Source: Arcticibacterium sp964021845 (GTDB lineage Bacteria > Bacteroidota > Bacteroidia > Cytophagales > Spirosomataceae). From it: DNA of 64,000 nt. Both the position numbers and the translations under genes were made by a program. Every line of letters begins with the position of its first letter. The stretch's first letter is position 1. Of this stretch, positions 48,102 to 56,444 are shown piece after piece. Location of the stretch: positions 124,001 to 188,000 of the forward strand of contig NZ_CAXHZC010000004.1 of assembly GCF_964021845.1 (NCBI RefSeq), given 5' to 3'. The notes below the pieces were generated by a model. That model was not told the origin of the DNA. It ran no database searches and saw only the letters and a program-made list of their open reading frames with translations.

Positions 48102-48617
48102 GTGCAGAAATTTGTTTTCTTCGTTTTAGTACTTTTTACTTTTTCTTGTGATACGGATTCTTCAAATGACGTAAAGGCTATGAGCTTTTTAGGTACATGG
48201 GAGATTGATGAAGTTAACTTTAAGATAGATGGCAATACGTATCCTGCCAGTACCTCAAAACTTTATCAGGCAAATATTAGTCAGTTGGTCTGGGATTTTG
48301 AAAATGAACAAATTCTGAAGGAGCAGCAAAATTCTAAAACATTTAGCCATAATTATGCTTTTAATGAAAAGGATGGCAGTATTACCATTAGCGGGAATAA
48401 GCTATTTACAGAACTTTATTACCTTCGTTTCTCAGAGGAAAACCTGGAGGTTAGCTCTACTGAGGTAAGTAATTTGGGCTTTGATTACTCGCATAATTCC
48501 CAAGAAGGTAATCTTATACAAGATGCCGTTTTTATGCTAGAAGGTCAGCTGGCTGAAAGTGAAATTAGAAATGCTCAAACCTTACAAAAGGTTTATGTTT
48601 TCTCAAAAATAGATTAA
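48102..48617 (+). CDS. Small lipoprotein, lipocalin-like
   Basis: The protein has 171 residues with a GTG start; no in-frame ATG lies near. The lipoprotein signal ends FTFSC (Cys16). The mature part begins LGTWEIDEVNFKIDG and runs as alternating beta-strands (QLVWDFENEQIL, NYAFNEKDGSITISGNKL, YYLRFSEENLEVSS), the usual look of lipocalin-like lipoproteins of Bacteroidota. Ligand unknown. It ends 10 bases from the convergent ArsC-like gene. Confidence 0.72.
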   Translation: MQKFVFFVLVLFTFSCDTDSSNDVKAMSFLGTWEIDEVNFKIDGNTYPASTSKLYQANISQLVWDFENEQILKEQQNSKTFSHNYAFNEKDGSITISGNKLFTELYYLRFSEENLEVSSTEVSNLGFDYSHNSQEGNLIQDAVFMLEGQLAESEIRNAQTLQKVYVFSKID

Positions 48618-48626
48618 GCTTTAAAA

Positions 48627-48971
48627 CTATTCAGCTAAGAGCTCTAACACTTTTTCTATCGGTCTTCCTATCACTGCTTTGTTTCCTTTAACTATTATCG
48701 GGCGTTCTATTAACTTAGGAAACTTCACCATAGCTGCTATCCATTCTGTTTCTGATAGTTCTTTCCCTTTAAAGTTTTCTTTAAATGCAGATTCTCCTTT
48801 TCTAACTAGGTCTTTCGCCCGCATATTTAGTTTAGCAAGCAAGGCTGTTAATTCGGCTTCTGTTAAAGGATTCTTTAAATATTCTACCGTTTCAAAATCA
48901 ACCCCTTTTTCTTTTAATAGGTTATAGCCGTCTCTACTTTTAGAGCATCTACTGTTGTGATATATTTTCAT
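48627..48971 (-). CDS. ArsC/Spx-family reductase-like protein
   Basis: This thioredoxin-fold protein has 114 residues and the single N-terminal cysteine in YHNSRCSKSRDG, as in glutaredoxin-linked arsenate reductases. It also shows VEYLKNPLTEAEL, the RPIIVKGNKAVIGRP segment and a C-terminal helix. It may reduce arsenate or act in a general thiol role. No arsenite exporter or ArsR is adjacent, so a resistance role is not supported by context. It precedes argS by 32 bases on the same strand order (argS lies upstream), so both may share a transcript. Confidence 0.85.
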   Translation of the reverse strand: MKIYHNSRCSKSRDGYNLLKEKGVDFETVEYLKNPLTEAELTALLAKLNMRAKDLVRKGESAFKENFKGKELSETEWIAAMVKFPKLIERPIIVKGNKAVIGRPIEKVLELLAE

Positions 48972-49003
48972 AGTTCTTTTCTAAGGCTTAATTCTGTCAA
49001 ATC

Positions 49004-50773
49004 TTACATTCTCTCCGGAACGTCAATTCCCAATAACTTCATACCATTTTTCAATGTTTGAGCTACTTGCTGAATCAAGGCTAATCTAAAATCTCTTTTA
49101 GCCAAATCAGTTTCATTCATAACACTTAGTTCGCCGTAGAAAGAGTTGAAAGTTTTCGCTAAATCATAACAGTAGTTTGCCACTACGGAAGGTGCGAAAT
49201 CTGCTGCGGCCTTGTCCACACTGTTTTTGTATTCACCTAATAAATAAACCAAATCAGTTTCAATACTTGCCATTTCTACGGCCTCTATCTTGGTAGGAGT
49301 GCTAATGCCCTCCGATGCCGCCTTTCTTAAAATAGATTTGATTCTGGCATGTGTGTACTGAATAAAAGGACCTGTGTTTCCTTGAAAGTCAATAGACTCG
49401 GCAGGGTTAAACTGCATTCTTTTCTTGGGTTCTACTTTTAGTAAGAAATACTTTAAAGCACCTAGAGCCAGCATTTCAAAGAGTTCTTCTTTTTCACTAT
49501 CTGTAAAGCTATCTACTTTTCCTTTTTCTTCGGTAGAAGCCTTGGCGGTTGCTATCATTTCAGCCACTAAGTCATCGGCATCTACCACAGTTCCTTCTCT
49601 TGATTTCATTTTGCCAGTAGGCAAATCCACCATGCCGTAGCTTAGGTGATAACAGCCATCAGCGTATTTTCTGCCTAGCTTTTTCAGAATAGCAAAAAGC
49701 ACCTTGAAATGGTAGTCTTGCTCATTTCCTACTACCCAAATGGCTTTTTCTGAGCCGTAATCTTTAAACTTAAGTTCTGTGGTTCCTAAATCTTGTGTGA
49801 TATAAACGGAGGTTCCGTCACCTCTAAGCACCAACTTCTCGTCCATGCCCTCCTCGGTCAAATCTATCCACACAGAATTGTCTTCTTTTTTGAAGAAAAC
49901 ACCTTTTTCTAGTCCTTCGTCTACAATGTCTTTTCCTAATACATAGGTGTCAGACTCGTAATAAGTTTTGTCAAAACTCACCCCGATTTTCTTATAGGTA
50001 GCATTAAAACCATCATAAACCCAAGTGTTCATTTTTTTCCAAAGTGCCACCACTTCACTGTCTCCAGCTTCCCATTTTAAAAGCATGGCTTGTGCCTCTT
50101 TCATAAGAGGAGCGTTCTTTTTTGCATCATCTTCAGATTGACCAGCGGCTATTAAATCAGCTATTTCTGCTTTATATGCCTTGTCAAAAGCCACATAGTA
50201 TTTCCCAGCCAAATGGTCACCTTTGATGCCTGCACTTTCTGGGGTTTCTCCATTACCAAATAACTGGTAGGCTATCATGGATTTGCAGATGTGTATTCCT
50301 CTGTCGTTTACCAAGCACACTTTGCTTACATCATAACCATTGGTTTTGAGTATTTCAGAAACAGAAGCACCTAAGAAGTTATTTCTTAAATGTCCTAAGT
50401 GAAGCGGTTTATTGGTGTTTGGCGAAGAGAATTCTACTAAAACAGAGGCATTTTTGTTTTCAAAATCTCCGTTGTCTGCTAGTTGAGAATTGAAAAGGTC
50501 AGACCAAATGCTCTCAGCCAATACTAAATTTAAAAAACCTTGAACTACATTGAAACCAGCTATAATAGTTGAGTTTTCTACCAAATAGTTTCCTAGTTGT
50601 TCGCCTATTTCTACGGGCTTTTTCCTAAGCTTTTTGACCAAAGGAAAAACCACAAAAGTATAAGTACCTTCAAAGTCTTTTCTGGTAGGCTGAAGTATAA
50701 CCTCGCCTTCTTCTTCAAAAAGTGTTTTTAAAGCCTTAGAAATGTCGTTTTGAAGCTGCTGCTCAATGTTCAT
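49004..50773 (-). CDS. argS: Arginyl-tRNA synthetase
   Basis: This class I aminoacyl-tRNA synthetase has 589 residues. An N-terminal tRNA-recognition domain (1-105) is followed by the catalytic core with FSSPNTNKPLHLGHLRNN (HIGH-type motif HLGH), the WVVGNEQDYHFK segment and GKMKSREGTVV in the place of KMSKS. The C-terminal anticodon-binding helices end in GMKLLGIDVPERM, a near-universal ArgRS ending. It is essential for translation. A -7 type box TAATTTTG at 50799-50806 on this strand gives a leader of about 20 bases. Confidence 0.97.
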   Translation of the reverse strand: MNIEQQLQNDISKALKTLFEEEGEVILQPTRKDFEGTYTFVVFPLVKKLRKKPVEIGEQLGNYLVENSTIIAGFNVVQGFLNLVLAESIWSDLFNSQLADNGDFENKNASVLVEFSSPNTNKPLHLGHLRNNFLGASVSEILKTNGYDVSKVCLVNDRGIHICKSMIAYQLFGNGETPESAGIKGDHLAGKYYVAFDKAYKAEIADLIAAGQSEDDAKKNAPLMKEAQAMLLKWEAGDSEVVALWKKMNTWVYDGFNATYKKIGVSFDKTYYESDTYVLGKDIVDEGLEKGVFFKKEDNSVWIDLTEEGMDEKLVLRGDGTSVYITQDLGTTELKFKDYGSEKAIWVVGNEQDYHFKVLFAILKKLGRKYADGCYHLSYGMVDLPTGKMKSREGTVVDADDLVAEMIATAKASTEEKGKVDSFTDSEKEELFEMLALGALKYFLLKVEPKKRMQFNPAESIDFQGNTGPFIQYTHARIKSILRKAASEGISTPTKIEAVEMASIETDLVYLLGEYKNSVDKAAADFAPSVVANYCYDLAKTFNSFYGELSVMNETDLAKRDFRLALIQQVAQTLKNGMKLLGIDVPERM

Positions 50774-50798
50774 AGTACACGGTTTGGAAAATGAACCG

Positions 50799-50806
50799 CA
50801 AAATTA
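50799..50806 (-). promoter_or_regulatory. Candidate -7 box for argS
   Basis: Reads TAATTTTG followed by C on the minus strand, a good TAnnTTTG match. Divergent from the box at 50851-50858. Confidence 0.45.
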
Positions 50807-50850
50807 AAACTTTTAAGGAGAGAATAGTAGGCTGGAGGTTTTAAGACTGA

Positions 50851-50858
50851 TATTTTTG
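50851..50858 (+). promoter_or_regulatory. Candidate -7 box for the NHL-like lipoprotein
   Basis: TATTTTTG followed by C, a TAnnTTTG match 34 bases before the ATG at 50885. Confidence 0.42.
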
Positions 50859-50884
50859 CGGCTTTTAAATCCCAAAAAAGTAAA

Positions 50885-51925
50885 ATGAAACAATTTATCT
50901 ACACAGTTCTTGCTTTTAGCTTATTGATTTCTTGCAGTAAAACCACGGATGACGCAATAGAGCCAAATTCAGATGTAAAGGCCACTTTTGCAGTTCAAAC
51001 CCTAACGGATTTTGAAGGGATTGAGGGTTTTGATGTTACCGGAATTAGGTCAATGGTTTTTGACTCAAAGGATAATCTTTATTTCACTACGGATGGTTCT
51101 ATCAATGTTTTTAAAATGACTCCAGACGGAAGCATGAGCACTTTGCCATATTCTTCCAATGAGATTTTTAAATACGATAGCCCTAGCAGGCTTTTCTTAG
51201 GGGCAAATGATGAACTCTGTATTACAGGACTTTATCAAAAATCAGATGTGCTGTATTTTTCATACAAAGAAGGTGGAGAAATAGAGGCAGTACCAAATCC
51301 CTTTGCAGGACCTGATGATTTTTATTCACTTATTTCCTTTATGACTAGCGACGCTGATGGAAATAATATTCTTGGTTATAATACAAGTGTTTACAGGCAA
51401 AATGGCGATGAATGGGTAGAGATAGCTCAGGAAGTGGAGCTTAACGGACATGGCTTAGAAGGAAATATTTTTTCTACAGGTGGAGGTAGAAGCTATTATA
51501 AATTAACTGGTTTTGAAGGTATATTTAATGACGCAGTTTTGGCCTACTTAGACACTGATTTTCAAAAGCATTATATTCAATCTGATAGCTTTTATCCTGG
51601 AGATGAAACCACTTATGATTATGGAGATGGCACTGTTCCCAATGTTTTTGTGGGTAACGTAAGCGTATTGACTTCAGATAAACAAGGAAATTTTTATTTC
51701 TTAGATGAATACAAATTAACAGGAAGAGTAAGGCTGAGAAGGCTGTCTTTAGATGGTAAACTTAGCACCTTGGCTGGAGGCGTGCTAGCTGACAGTAATA
51801 CGGACGGAATTGGTTCTGACGCTTCCTTTATTTATGCTTTTACCATGGCTATAAATAGCAAAGGCGAGATTTATATAGGAACCTCAGATGGTTTAAGATT
51901 AGCCACAGAATCAACTTCTAATTGA
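50885..51925 (+). CDS. NHL-repeat-like lipoprotein
   Basis: The protein has 346 residues with a lipoprotein signal ending LLISC (Cys17). Four or five repeats resemble NHL/SMP-30 propeller blades: IRSMVFDSKDNLYFTTDGSINVFKM-type, LTSDKQGNFYFLDEYKLTG, and the last blade MAINSKGEIYIGTSDGLRLA. The phrase LSTLAGG followed by GIGSDASF is typical of NHL blades. Predicted as a membrane-anchored beta-propeller, role unknown. Stands alone, divergent from argS. Confidence 0.78.
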   Translation: MKQFIYTVLAFSLLISCSKTTDDAIEPNSDVKATFAVQTLTDFEGIEGFDVTGIRSMVFDSKDNLYFTTDGSINVFKMTPDGSMSTLPYSSNEIFKYDSPSRLFLGANDELCITGLYQKSDVLYFSYKEGGEIEAVPNPFAGPDDFYSLISFMTSDADGNNILGYNTSVYRQNGDEWVEIAQEVELNGHGLEGNIFSTGGGRSYYKLTGFEGIFNDAVLAYLDTDFQKHYIQSDSFYPGDETTYDYGDGTVPNVFVGNVSVLTSDKQGNFYFLDEYKLTGRVRLRRLSLDGKLSTLAGGVLADSNTDGIGSDASFIYAFTMAINSKGEIYIGTSDGLRLATESTSN

Positions 51926-52029
51926 TTGTTTCGGCGATTTTAAGCTATAAGCGACAAACAGAAATATATAAATTACGGAAATTGAGCCACTTATAAGCTT
52001 ATTTGTAGTAATAGACGCTATACATTTCC

Positions 52030-52037
52030 TAATTTTG
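52030..52037 (+). promoter_or_regulatory. Candidate -7 box for the YicC gene
   Basis: TAATTTTG, a TAnnTTTG match 26 bases before the ATG. A TTTG at 52002-52005 is present but a little far for a standard -33. Confidence 0.38.
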
Positions 52038-52062
52038 ATAACTACATTATAAAAAATCAAGA

Positions 52063-52947
52063 ATGCTGCAATCAATGACGGGCTATGGCTCGGCCGCTAT
52101 AGAAAACGATAAACTTGCTGTTTCGGCAGAGGTTAAAACGCTTAATTCAAAGTTTACGGATATATTTTGCAGAATGCCCAGAACGTATTCTGATAAGGAA
52201 GTAGAACTTAGAAATTTACTTTCTACGGAATTATCTAGAGGGAAAATGGAGCTGTCTTTGAACGTAGTTTCAAAGGATGAAAGCGTGGCAGGAACAAGTG
52301 TAAATAGAGGACTTGTTAAAGCATATTTCAAAGATTTGATGGCAACTGCCAAAGAGCTTGATTTTGATGCCACGCCAACGGATGTGCTTAGAATGGCCAC
52401 CATGATGCCCAATGCCTATGTTACCAATGTGGTAAATGAAGAAGCTGCGGAAGAGGAGTGGGAGTTAATTTTAGATACGGTAAAGCAGGCTATTGTCAAA
52501 TGCCAAGAGTTTAGAAGTCAAGAAGGAGCGGTTACGGCAGAGAAGTTTAAGGAGTACATAGCCAATATAGGTGAGCATCTTGAAAAAGTGGTAGAGCAAG
52601 ATCCACATAGAATTCCGGTCATTAGAGAAAGAATAGAAAAAGCTATTTCAGACTTGGTTCAAAGTGACAATTTTAACCAAGATAGGTTTGAGCAGGAGTT
52701 GGTGTATTATGTAGAGAAATATGACATTTCGGAAGAGAAAGTAAGACTAGGAAATCACCTAACTTATTTTGTAGCTGAATTAGAAAAAGGCACCAACGGA
52801 AAACGCTTGAACTTCATTTCGCAGGAGATTGGAAGAGAAATAAACACCATTGGTTCTAAAGCCAATGACGCCATTATTCAAAAACTGGTAGTTCAGATGA
52901 AAGACGAGTTGGAGAAAATTAAAGAGCAAACTTTGAACATTGTTTAA
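52063..52947 (+). CDS. YicC-family endoribonuclease
   Basis: The protein has 294 residues, the standard length. The N-terminal YicC domain starts MLQSMTGYGSA, the family signature, with EVKTLNSKFTDIFCRMPR. The C-terminal DUF1732 domain carries QEIGREINTIGSKANDA and ends in the helix MKDELEKIKEQTLNIV. Work on E. coli YicC describes an RNA-degrading enzyme; the conserved acidic residues of the C-terminal domain appear present. It is followed after 40 bases by the DUF4126 gene on the same strand. Confidence 0.93.
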   Translation: MLQSMTGYGSAAIENDKLAVSAEVKTLNSKFTDIFCRMPRTYSDKEVELRNLLSTELSRGKMELSLNVVSKDESVAGTSVNRGLVKAYFKDLMATAKELDFDATPTDVLRMATMMPNAYVTNVVNEEAAEEEWELILDTVKQAIVKCQEFRSQEGAVTAEKFKEYIANIGEHLEKVVEQDPHRIPVIRERIEKAISDLVQSDNFNQDRFEQELVYYVEKYDISEEKVRLGNHLTYFVAELEKGTNGKRLNFISQEIGREINTIGSKANDAIIQKLVVQMKDELEKIKEQTLNIV

Positions 52948-52987
52948 TAAATATGTGTCTTCTTTTTGAAGCATACTTTAGTTTATC

Positions 52988-53578
52988 ATGTCTTTTAGTT
53001 CAGAAGAAATAGCTGCACTCATCCCCGCCCTTTTACTAGGAATAGGCCTAAGTGCCGCCTCTGGTTTTAGAGTATTCTTACCACTTTTGGTAGGAAACCT
53101 AGCAGGAAAGTTTGGTGTGTATGAACTGGCCGATAACATGGCTTGGATGGGAGATAATACCACCACCATAGTTTTGGCAGTAGCGGCGGTTTTTGAACTG
53201 GCGGCATATTACATACCTGTGGTTGATAATCTTTTAGACACCATTGCCATGCCCATTGCGGTGGCAGCAGGTACTATTTTAACTTCTTCATTTTTACAAA
53301 TAGACGACCCCATGTTACAGTGGGGGCTAGGTTTGGTGGCCGGAGGTGGTGTTGCCGGAACCATTCAGGCAGGTACTTCGCTGCTAAGACTGGGTAGTAC
53401 TAAATTCACAGGTGGCCTTGGGAATAATTTAATAGCAAGTGTGGAAAATGGCTTTTCAGCTGTACTTGCTATAGTGGCTCTTATGCTACCTATTTTCATT
53501 GGGGCTATTGTCCTATACTTCGTGGTTTGGATTTGGCGAAAGCTTATCAAACAAAGACGTCAAAAGGCAAGCGTATAA
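52988..53578 (+). CDS. DUF4126 membrane protein
   Basis: This small integral membrane protein has 196 residues and four or five hydrophobic helices: IAALIPALLLGIGLSAASGF, FRVFLPLLVGNLAG, TIVLAVAAVFELAAYYIP and a C-terminal VLAIVALMLPIFIGAIVLYF. It ends in a basic tail (KLIKQRRQKASV). The GLSAASGFRVFLPLL start is typical of DUF4126. Function unknown. Probably cotranscribed with the YicC gene. Confidence 0.87.
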   Translation: MSFSSEEIAALIPALLLGIGLSAASGFRVFLPLLVGNLAGKFGVYELADNMAWMGDNTTTIVLAVAAVFELAAYYIPVVDNLLDTIAMPIAVAAGTILTSSFLQIDDPMLQWGLGLVAGGGVAGTIQAGTSLLRLGSTKFTGGLGNNLIASVENGFSAVLAIVALMLPIFIGAIVLYFVVWIWRKLIKQRRQKASV

Positions 53579-53651
53579 AATCAATGTAGATTTTTTTGTG
53601 ACTTCTTAAGATTGAAAGGTCTAAAAAGAAACAAAACATAAAATTCTACAA

Positions 53652-54233
53652 ATGACAAAATCGATATTTATACTAAGCTTCGTTACACTTTTTGCTTTCG
53701 GAAACCTTCAAGCTCAATCTTTTGATTTAGGTATGCTAGATAATGCTATGGGCATGTTTAAGAGCGGTGATAAAAACACAAAAGTGGCAGGTATTTTAGG
53801 TGATGCCGTCATGAGCCTTAAAGACGAAGCCAAAAGCTCAGATAACAACTTTTCTTCAAAACTAATAGGTCAGGCTTCTGTTTTGGGTGGTTTAATTCCA
53901 TCAATCAAGAAAGGAAATGCAGATATGAATTTAGTGCAAAAAGTAATTAGCACTATTAAGACTTTGGTGGCAGCTCAACGTCTAAAAAGCCTTTTAGGTG
54001 GTGGTAGCCTTTTAGGTAAAAGCTCTCAAGTAAACTCAAATGTTGGTTTAATCCAATCTGGCCTGGGAGCCTTAGGTTCTGGTTCGGCTGTTGATAAATT
54101 ATCAAGTGCTTTAGGAGCCGTAACTAAGAAAAGCAGCAAACTAGAGAAAACAGGTATTTTCGCCAATTTAGCCGAGAAAGCCGTTTCAAAGAAATTAGGA
54201 ACTTCACTAAATCTACTTAATGGATTGTTGTAA
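53652..54233 (+). CDS. Small secreted protein of unknown function
   Basis: The protein has 193 residues and a signal peptide ending NLQAQ. It is predicted to be all-helical and rich in Gly, Ser, Leu and Lys, with a repeated-looking central part (LIGQASVLGGLIPSIKKG, LKSLLGGGSLLGKSSQ, LSSALGAVTKKSSKLEK). No cysteines in the mature part, and no family recognised. Ends 20 bases before a strong terminator. Confidence 0.72.
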   Translation: MTKSIFILSFVTLFAFGNLQAQSFDLGMLDNAMGMFKSGDKNTKVAGILGDAVMSLKDEAKSSDNNFSSKLIGQASVLGGLIPSIKKGNADMNLVQKVISTIKTLVAAQRLKSLLGGGSLLGKSSQVNSNVGLIQSGLGALGSGSAVDKLSSALGAVTKKSSKLEKTGIFANLAEKAVSKKLGTSLNLLNGLL

Positions 54234-54253
54234 TATTTTCAACAATATAGTCG

Positions 54254-54285
54254 TGACCTCCATGCGAAAGTATGGAGGTTTTTTT
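54254..54285 (+). terminator. Intrinsic terminator with GAAA tetraloop
   Basis: ACCTCCAT pairs with ATGGAGGT and extends through a G-T and a C-G pair to a GAAA loop. A run of seven T's follows. Confidence 0.92.
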
Positions 54286-54300
54286 ATGGGCTGTTTTTGC

Positions 54301-54308
54301 TAAATTTG
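54301..54308 (+). promoter_or_regulatory. Candidate -7 box for the sulfatase
   Basis: TAAATTTG, a TAnnTTTG match 26 bases before the sulfatase ATG and just after the terminator. Confidence 0.4.
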
Positions 54309-54333
54309 TTTCAGAAAATTCAACCAATATTTA

Positions 54334-55905
54334 ATGACCAATTCAATTAAGTCTTTCTTCCTTCTACTATTTAGTGCCTTTCTGTTTTTTTCCTGCCAAA
54401 CAGAGGAGAAAGCCAAGAAGCCAAACGTAATCTTCATCATGACTGACGACCACGCCAAAAAAGCCATGAGTGCTTATGAAGGTGCTGTTATGCAAACGCC
54501 CCATCTTGACCAGTTGGCTTCTGAAGGTGTTTTGTTTGATAGAGCTTATTGTACTAACTCTATATGTGGGCCAAGTAGAGCCGTGTTTTTGACCGGAAAG
54601 TTTTCGCATAAAAATGGTTTTATGTCTAACCATGATACTTTTAACGGAGACCAAGCCACACTTGCCAAATATCTTCAAACAGCCGGTTACCATACTTCTG
54701 TTTTAGGGAAATGGCATTTGGTATCTAAGCCGCAAGGCTTTGACGATTACAAAATATTGATAGGCCAAGGAGAATATTATAATCCAAGGTTTGTTGGCTC
54801 AGATGGTGATACCACCAAAATAGAAGGTTATGCTACTAATTTGATAACCGATATGGCCATTGATGTGATTGACAAACAAAAAGATGGTGAGAAACCATTT
54901 TTCATGATGTTGCATCACAAGGCCCCACACAGAAACTGGATGCCAGATAGTGCTTATCTGAAAGCCTATGAAGAAAAGCATTTTGAAATGCCGGCTAATT
55001 TCTTTGATGATTACGAAGGAAGGGTAGGAGCTCAAGGGCAAGACATGAAAGTGACCGATATGTATATGTCTGGCGATATGAAACTTCCAATTTTTGATAA
55101 AAAAGATGACCCAGGAACTGGTGGTATGGCTGGAAGTGATAGAGCTGGTGGATGGGAAAAAAGTTACAATGATTTGACATCCGACCAAAAGGCGGCTTGG
55201 GACGAATATTATCAGCCGATTATAGAGGAGTTTTATAAGACCAAACCAGAAGGGAAAGACTTAGCTCAGTGGATGTTTAATAGGTACATGAATGATTACA
55301 CCAAAACGGTGCAGTCTGTAGATGATAACATAGGCAGACTAATGGCCTACCTTAAAAAGGAAGGTTTGGATGAAAACACGCTAATAATTTATACATCTGA
55401 CCAAGGATTCTATTTGGGAGAGCATGGCTGGTATGATAAGCGTTATATGTATGAGGAGTCTTTCGGGATGCCTTTAGTAGTGCGTTATCCTAATGGCGTG
55501 AAAGCTGGTCAAAAAACATCGAAGCTTGTTCAAAACTTAGATTTAGCTCCTACTATTTTAGATTTTGTGGGAGAAGCTATTCCTGATGATATGCAGGGGA
55601 CTTCGCTAAAAACTATGCTAACGGATAATCCTGATGTGGATTGGCAGAAATCTATTTATTATCACTATTATCAAGGTACGGGCTGGCATCATGTGCCTAG
55701 GCATAATGGCGTGAGTACGCATAGGTATAAGCTCATACACTTTTATGATATTGATGATTGGCAGCTGTTTGACCTAAAAACCGACCCAAGCGAGATGGAT
55801 AACCTTTATGGAAAAGCTGGTTATGAAGAAATAGAAGAGGAGTTGAAAAACGAACTGAAGAGACTGGTGGTGAAGTATGATGATGATACTGCTGTGAGTA
55901 TTTAA
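54334..55905 (+). CDS. Lipoprotein sulfatase
   Basis: This arylsulfatase-family hydrolase has 523 residues. The signal ends AFLFFSC (Cys21), so it is lipid-anchored. The N-terminal metal site is FIMTDDHAKKA. The formylglycine site is intact as SICGPSRAVFLTGKF with Cys78, so it needs a maturase, which is not encoded nearby. Further motifs are GYHTSVLGKWHL, LHHKAPHRNWMP, IYTSDQGFYLGEHGWYDKR and the C-terminal THRYKLIHFYD, WQLFDLKTDPSEMDNLY. It removes sulfate esters from a glycan or small molecule; the substrate is unknown. No other polysaccharide genes adjoin it. Confidence 0.93.
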   Translation: MTNSIKSFFLLLFSAFLFFSCQTEEKAKKPNVIFIMTDDHAKKAMSAYEGAVMQTPHLDQLASEGVLFDRAYCTNSICGPSRAVFLTGKFSHKNGFMSNHDTFNGDQATLAKYLQTAGYHTSVLGKWHLVSKPQGFDDYKILIGQGEYYNPRFVGSDGDTTKIEGYATNLITDMAIDVIDKQKDGEKPFFMMLHHKAPHRNWMPDSAYLKAYEEKHFEMPANFFDDYEGRVGAQGQDMKVTDMYMSGDMKLPIFDKKDDPGTGGMAGSDRAGGWEKSYNDLTSDQKAAWDEYYQPIIEEFYKTKPEGKDLAQWMFNRYMNDYTKTVQSVDDNIGRLMAYLKKEGLDENTLIIYTSDQGFYLGEHGWYDKRYMYEESFGMPLVVRYPNGVKAGQKTSKLVQNLDLAPTILDFVGEAIPDDMQGTSLKTMLTDNPDVDWQKSIYYHYYQGTGWHHVPRHNGVSTHRYKLIHFYDIDDWQLFDLKTDPSEMDNLYGKAGYEEIEEELKNELKRLVVKYDDDTAVSI

Positions 55906-55955
55906 GCTTTTGGTGGTTATTGATACTGGGAGCCTCTTCGCGGTGGGTGAAACAA

Positions 55956-56007
55956 CCGCTAAGACGCGAAGCCGCTAAGTATTTCTTCTTGCCTTAGCGT
56001 CTTAGCC
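55956..56007. repeat. Interspersed inverted repeat of the GCTAAGACGC type
   Basis: Arms near 55958-55972 (GCTAAGACGCGAAGC) and 55991-56006 (GCCTTAGCGTCTTAGC) pair with one or two mismatches, and CGCTAAG recurs at 55973-55979. It lies between convergent genes. Short CGC-AAG/CTAAG style repeats of this kind recur in Bacteroidota genomes by general knowledge. Confidence 0.6.
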
Positions 56008-56038
56008 ATGGAAAAATATAGCTGAATTATGTTAAGCT

Positions 56039-56398
56039 TTAACCATCATTCCTATTATCCTTAACCACCAAGAAGAAATCATTATCTAACTCTAAATACC
56101 CGTAATCATACACAAAGTAATAAGTGCTACCTTTTTTGGTGGTTCTTACACTGGTGATAAGATTAAAATCAAAGCCTTTATCAAGTAGTGTGTTACGCTT
56201 GGTTTTGGCTTTATCTTCTGGGCATATTTTGGCGAGTATTCTGCGGTTTTTGCGTAGAGCATTATTGGTGTTTCTTACCAAGTTTACACCGTCTGAATTT
56301 TGCTGATTGTTGTATGTGTTTCTGCATAAGTCTGAGCAGAACTTCTTGTCTTTTCTGCCGGAGAACGGCGTATTACATACTAGGCATTTTTGGTTCAT
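56039..56398 (-). CDS. Small zinc-ribbon protein of unknown function
   Basis: The protein has 119 residues. The N-terminal four-cysteine zinc ribbon reads CLVCNTPFSGRKDKKFCSDLC, followed by RNTYNN and a basic helix ALRKNRRILAKICPEDKAK. The C-terminal part has GFDFNLITSVRTTKKGSTYYFVYDYGYL, a recognisable shape for a family spread through Bacteroidota accessory regions. Cytoplasmic, perhaps nucleic-acid binding; no function known to me. A decayed second copy of its basic helix lies at 57669-57704. Confidence 0.8.
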   Translation of the reverse strand: MNQKCLVCNTPFSGRKDKKFCSDLCRNTYNNQQNSDGVNLVRNTNNALRKNRRILAKICPEDKAKTKRNTLLDKGFDFNLITSVRTTKKGSTYYFVYDYGYLELDNDFFLVVKDNRNDG

Positions 56399-56444
56399 AG
56401 TTTTTTAAAAATTTTGGTATGAGATGAGGAAAACCATTAGGGCT

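Noticed and set aside
48627..48971. Arsenic resistance operon
   Set aside because: No ArsR, ArsB or Acr3 gene adjoins; neighbours are argS and a small lipoprotein.
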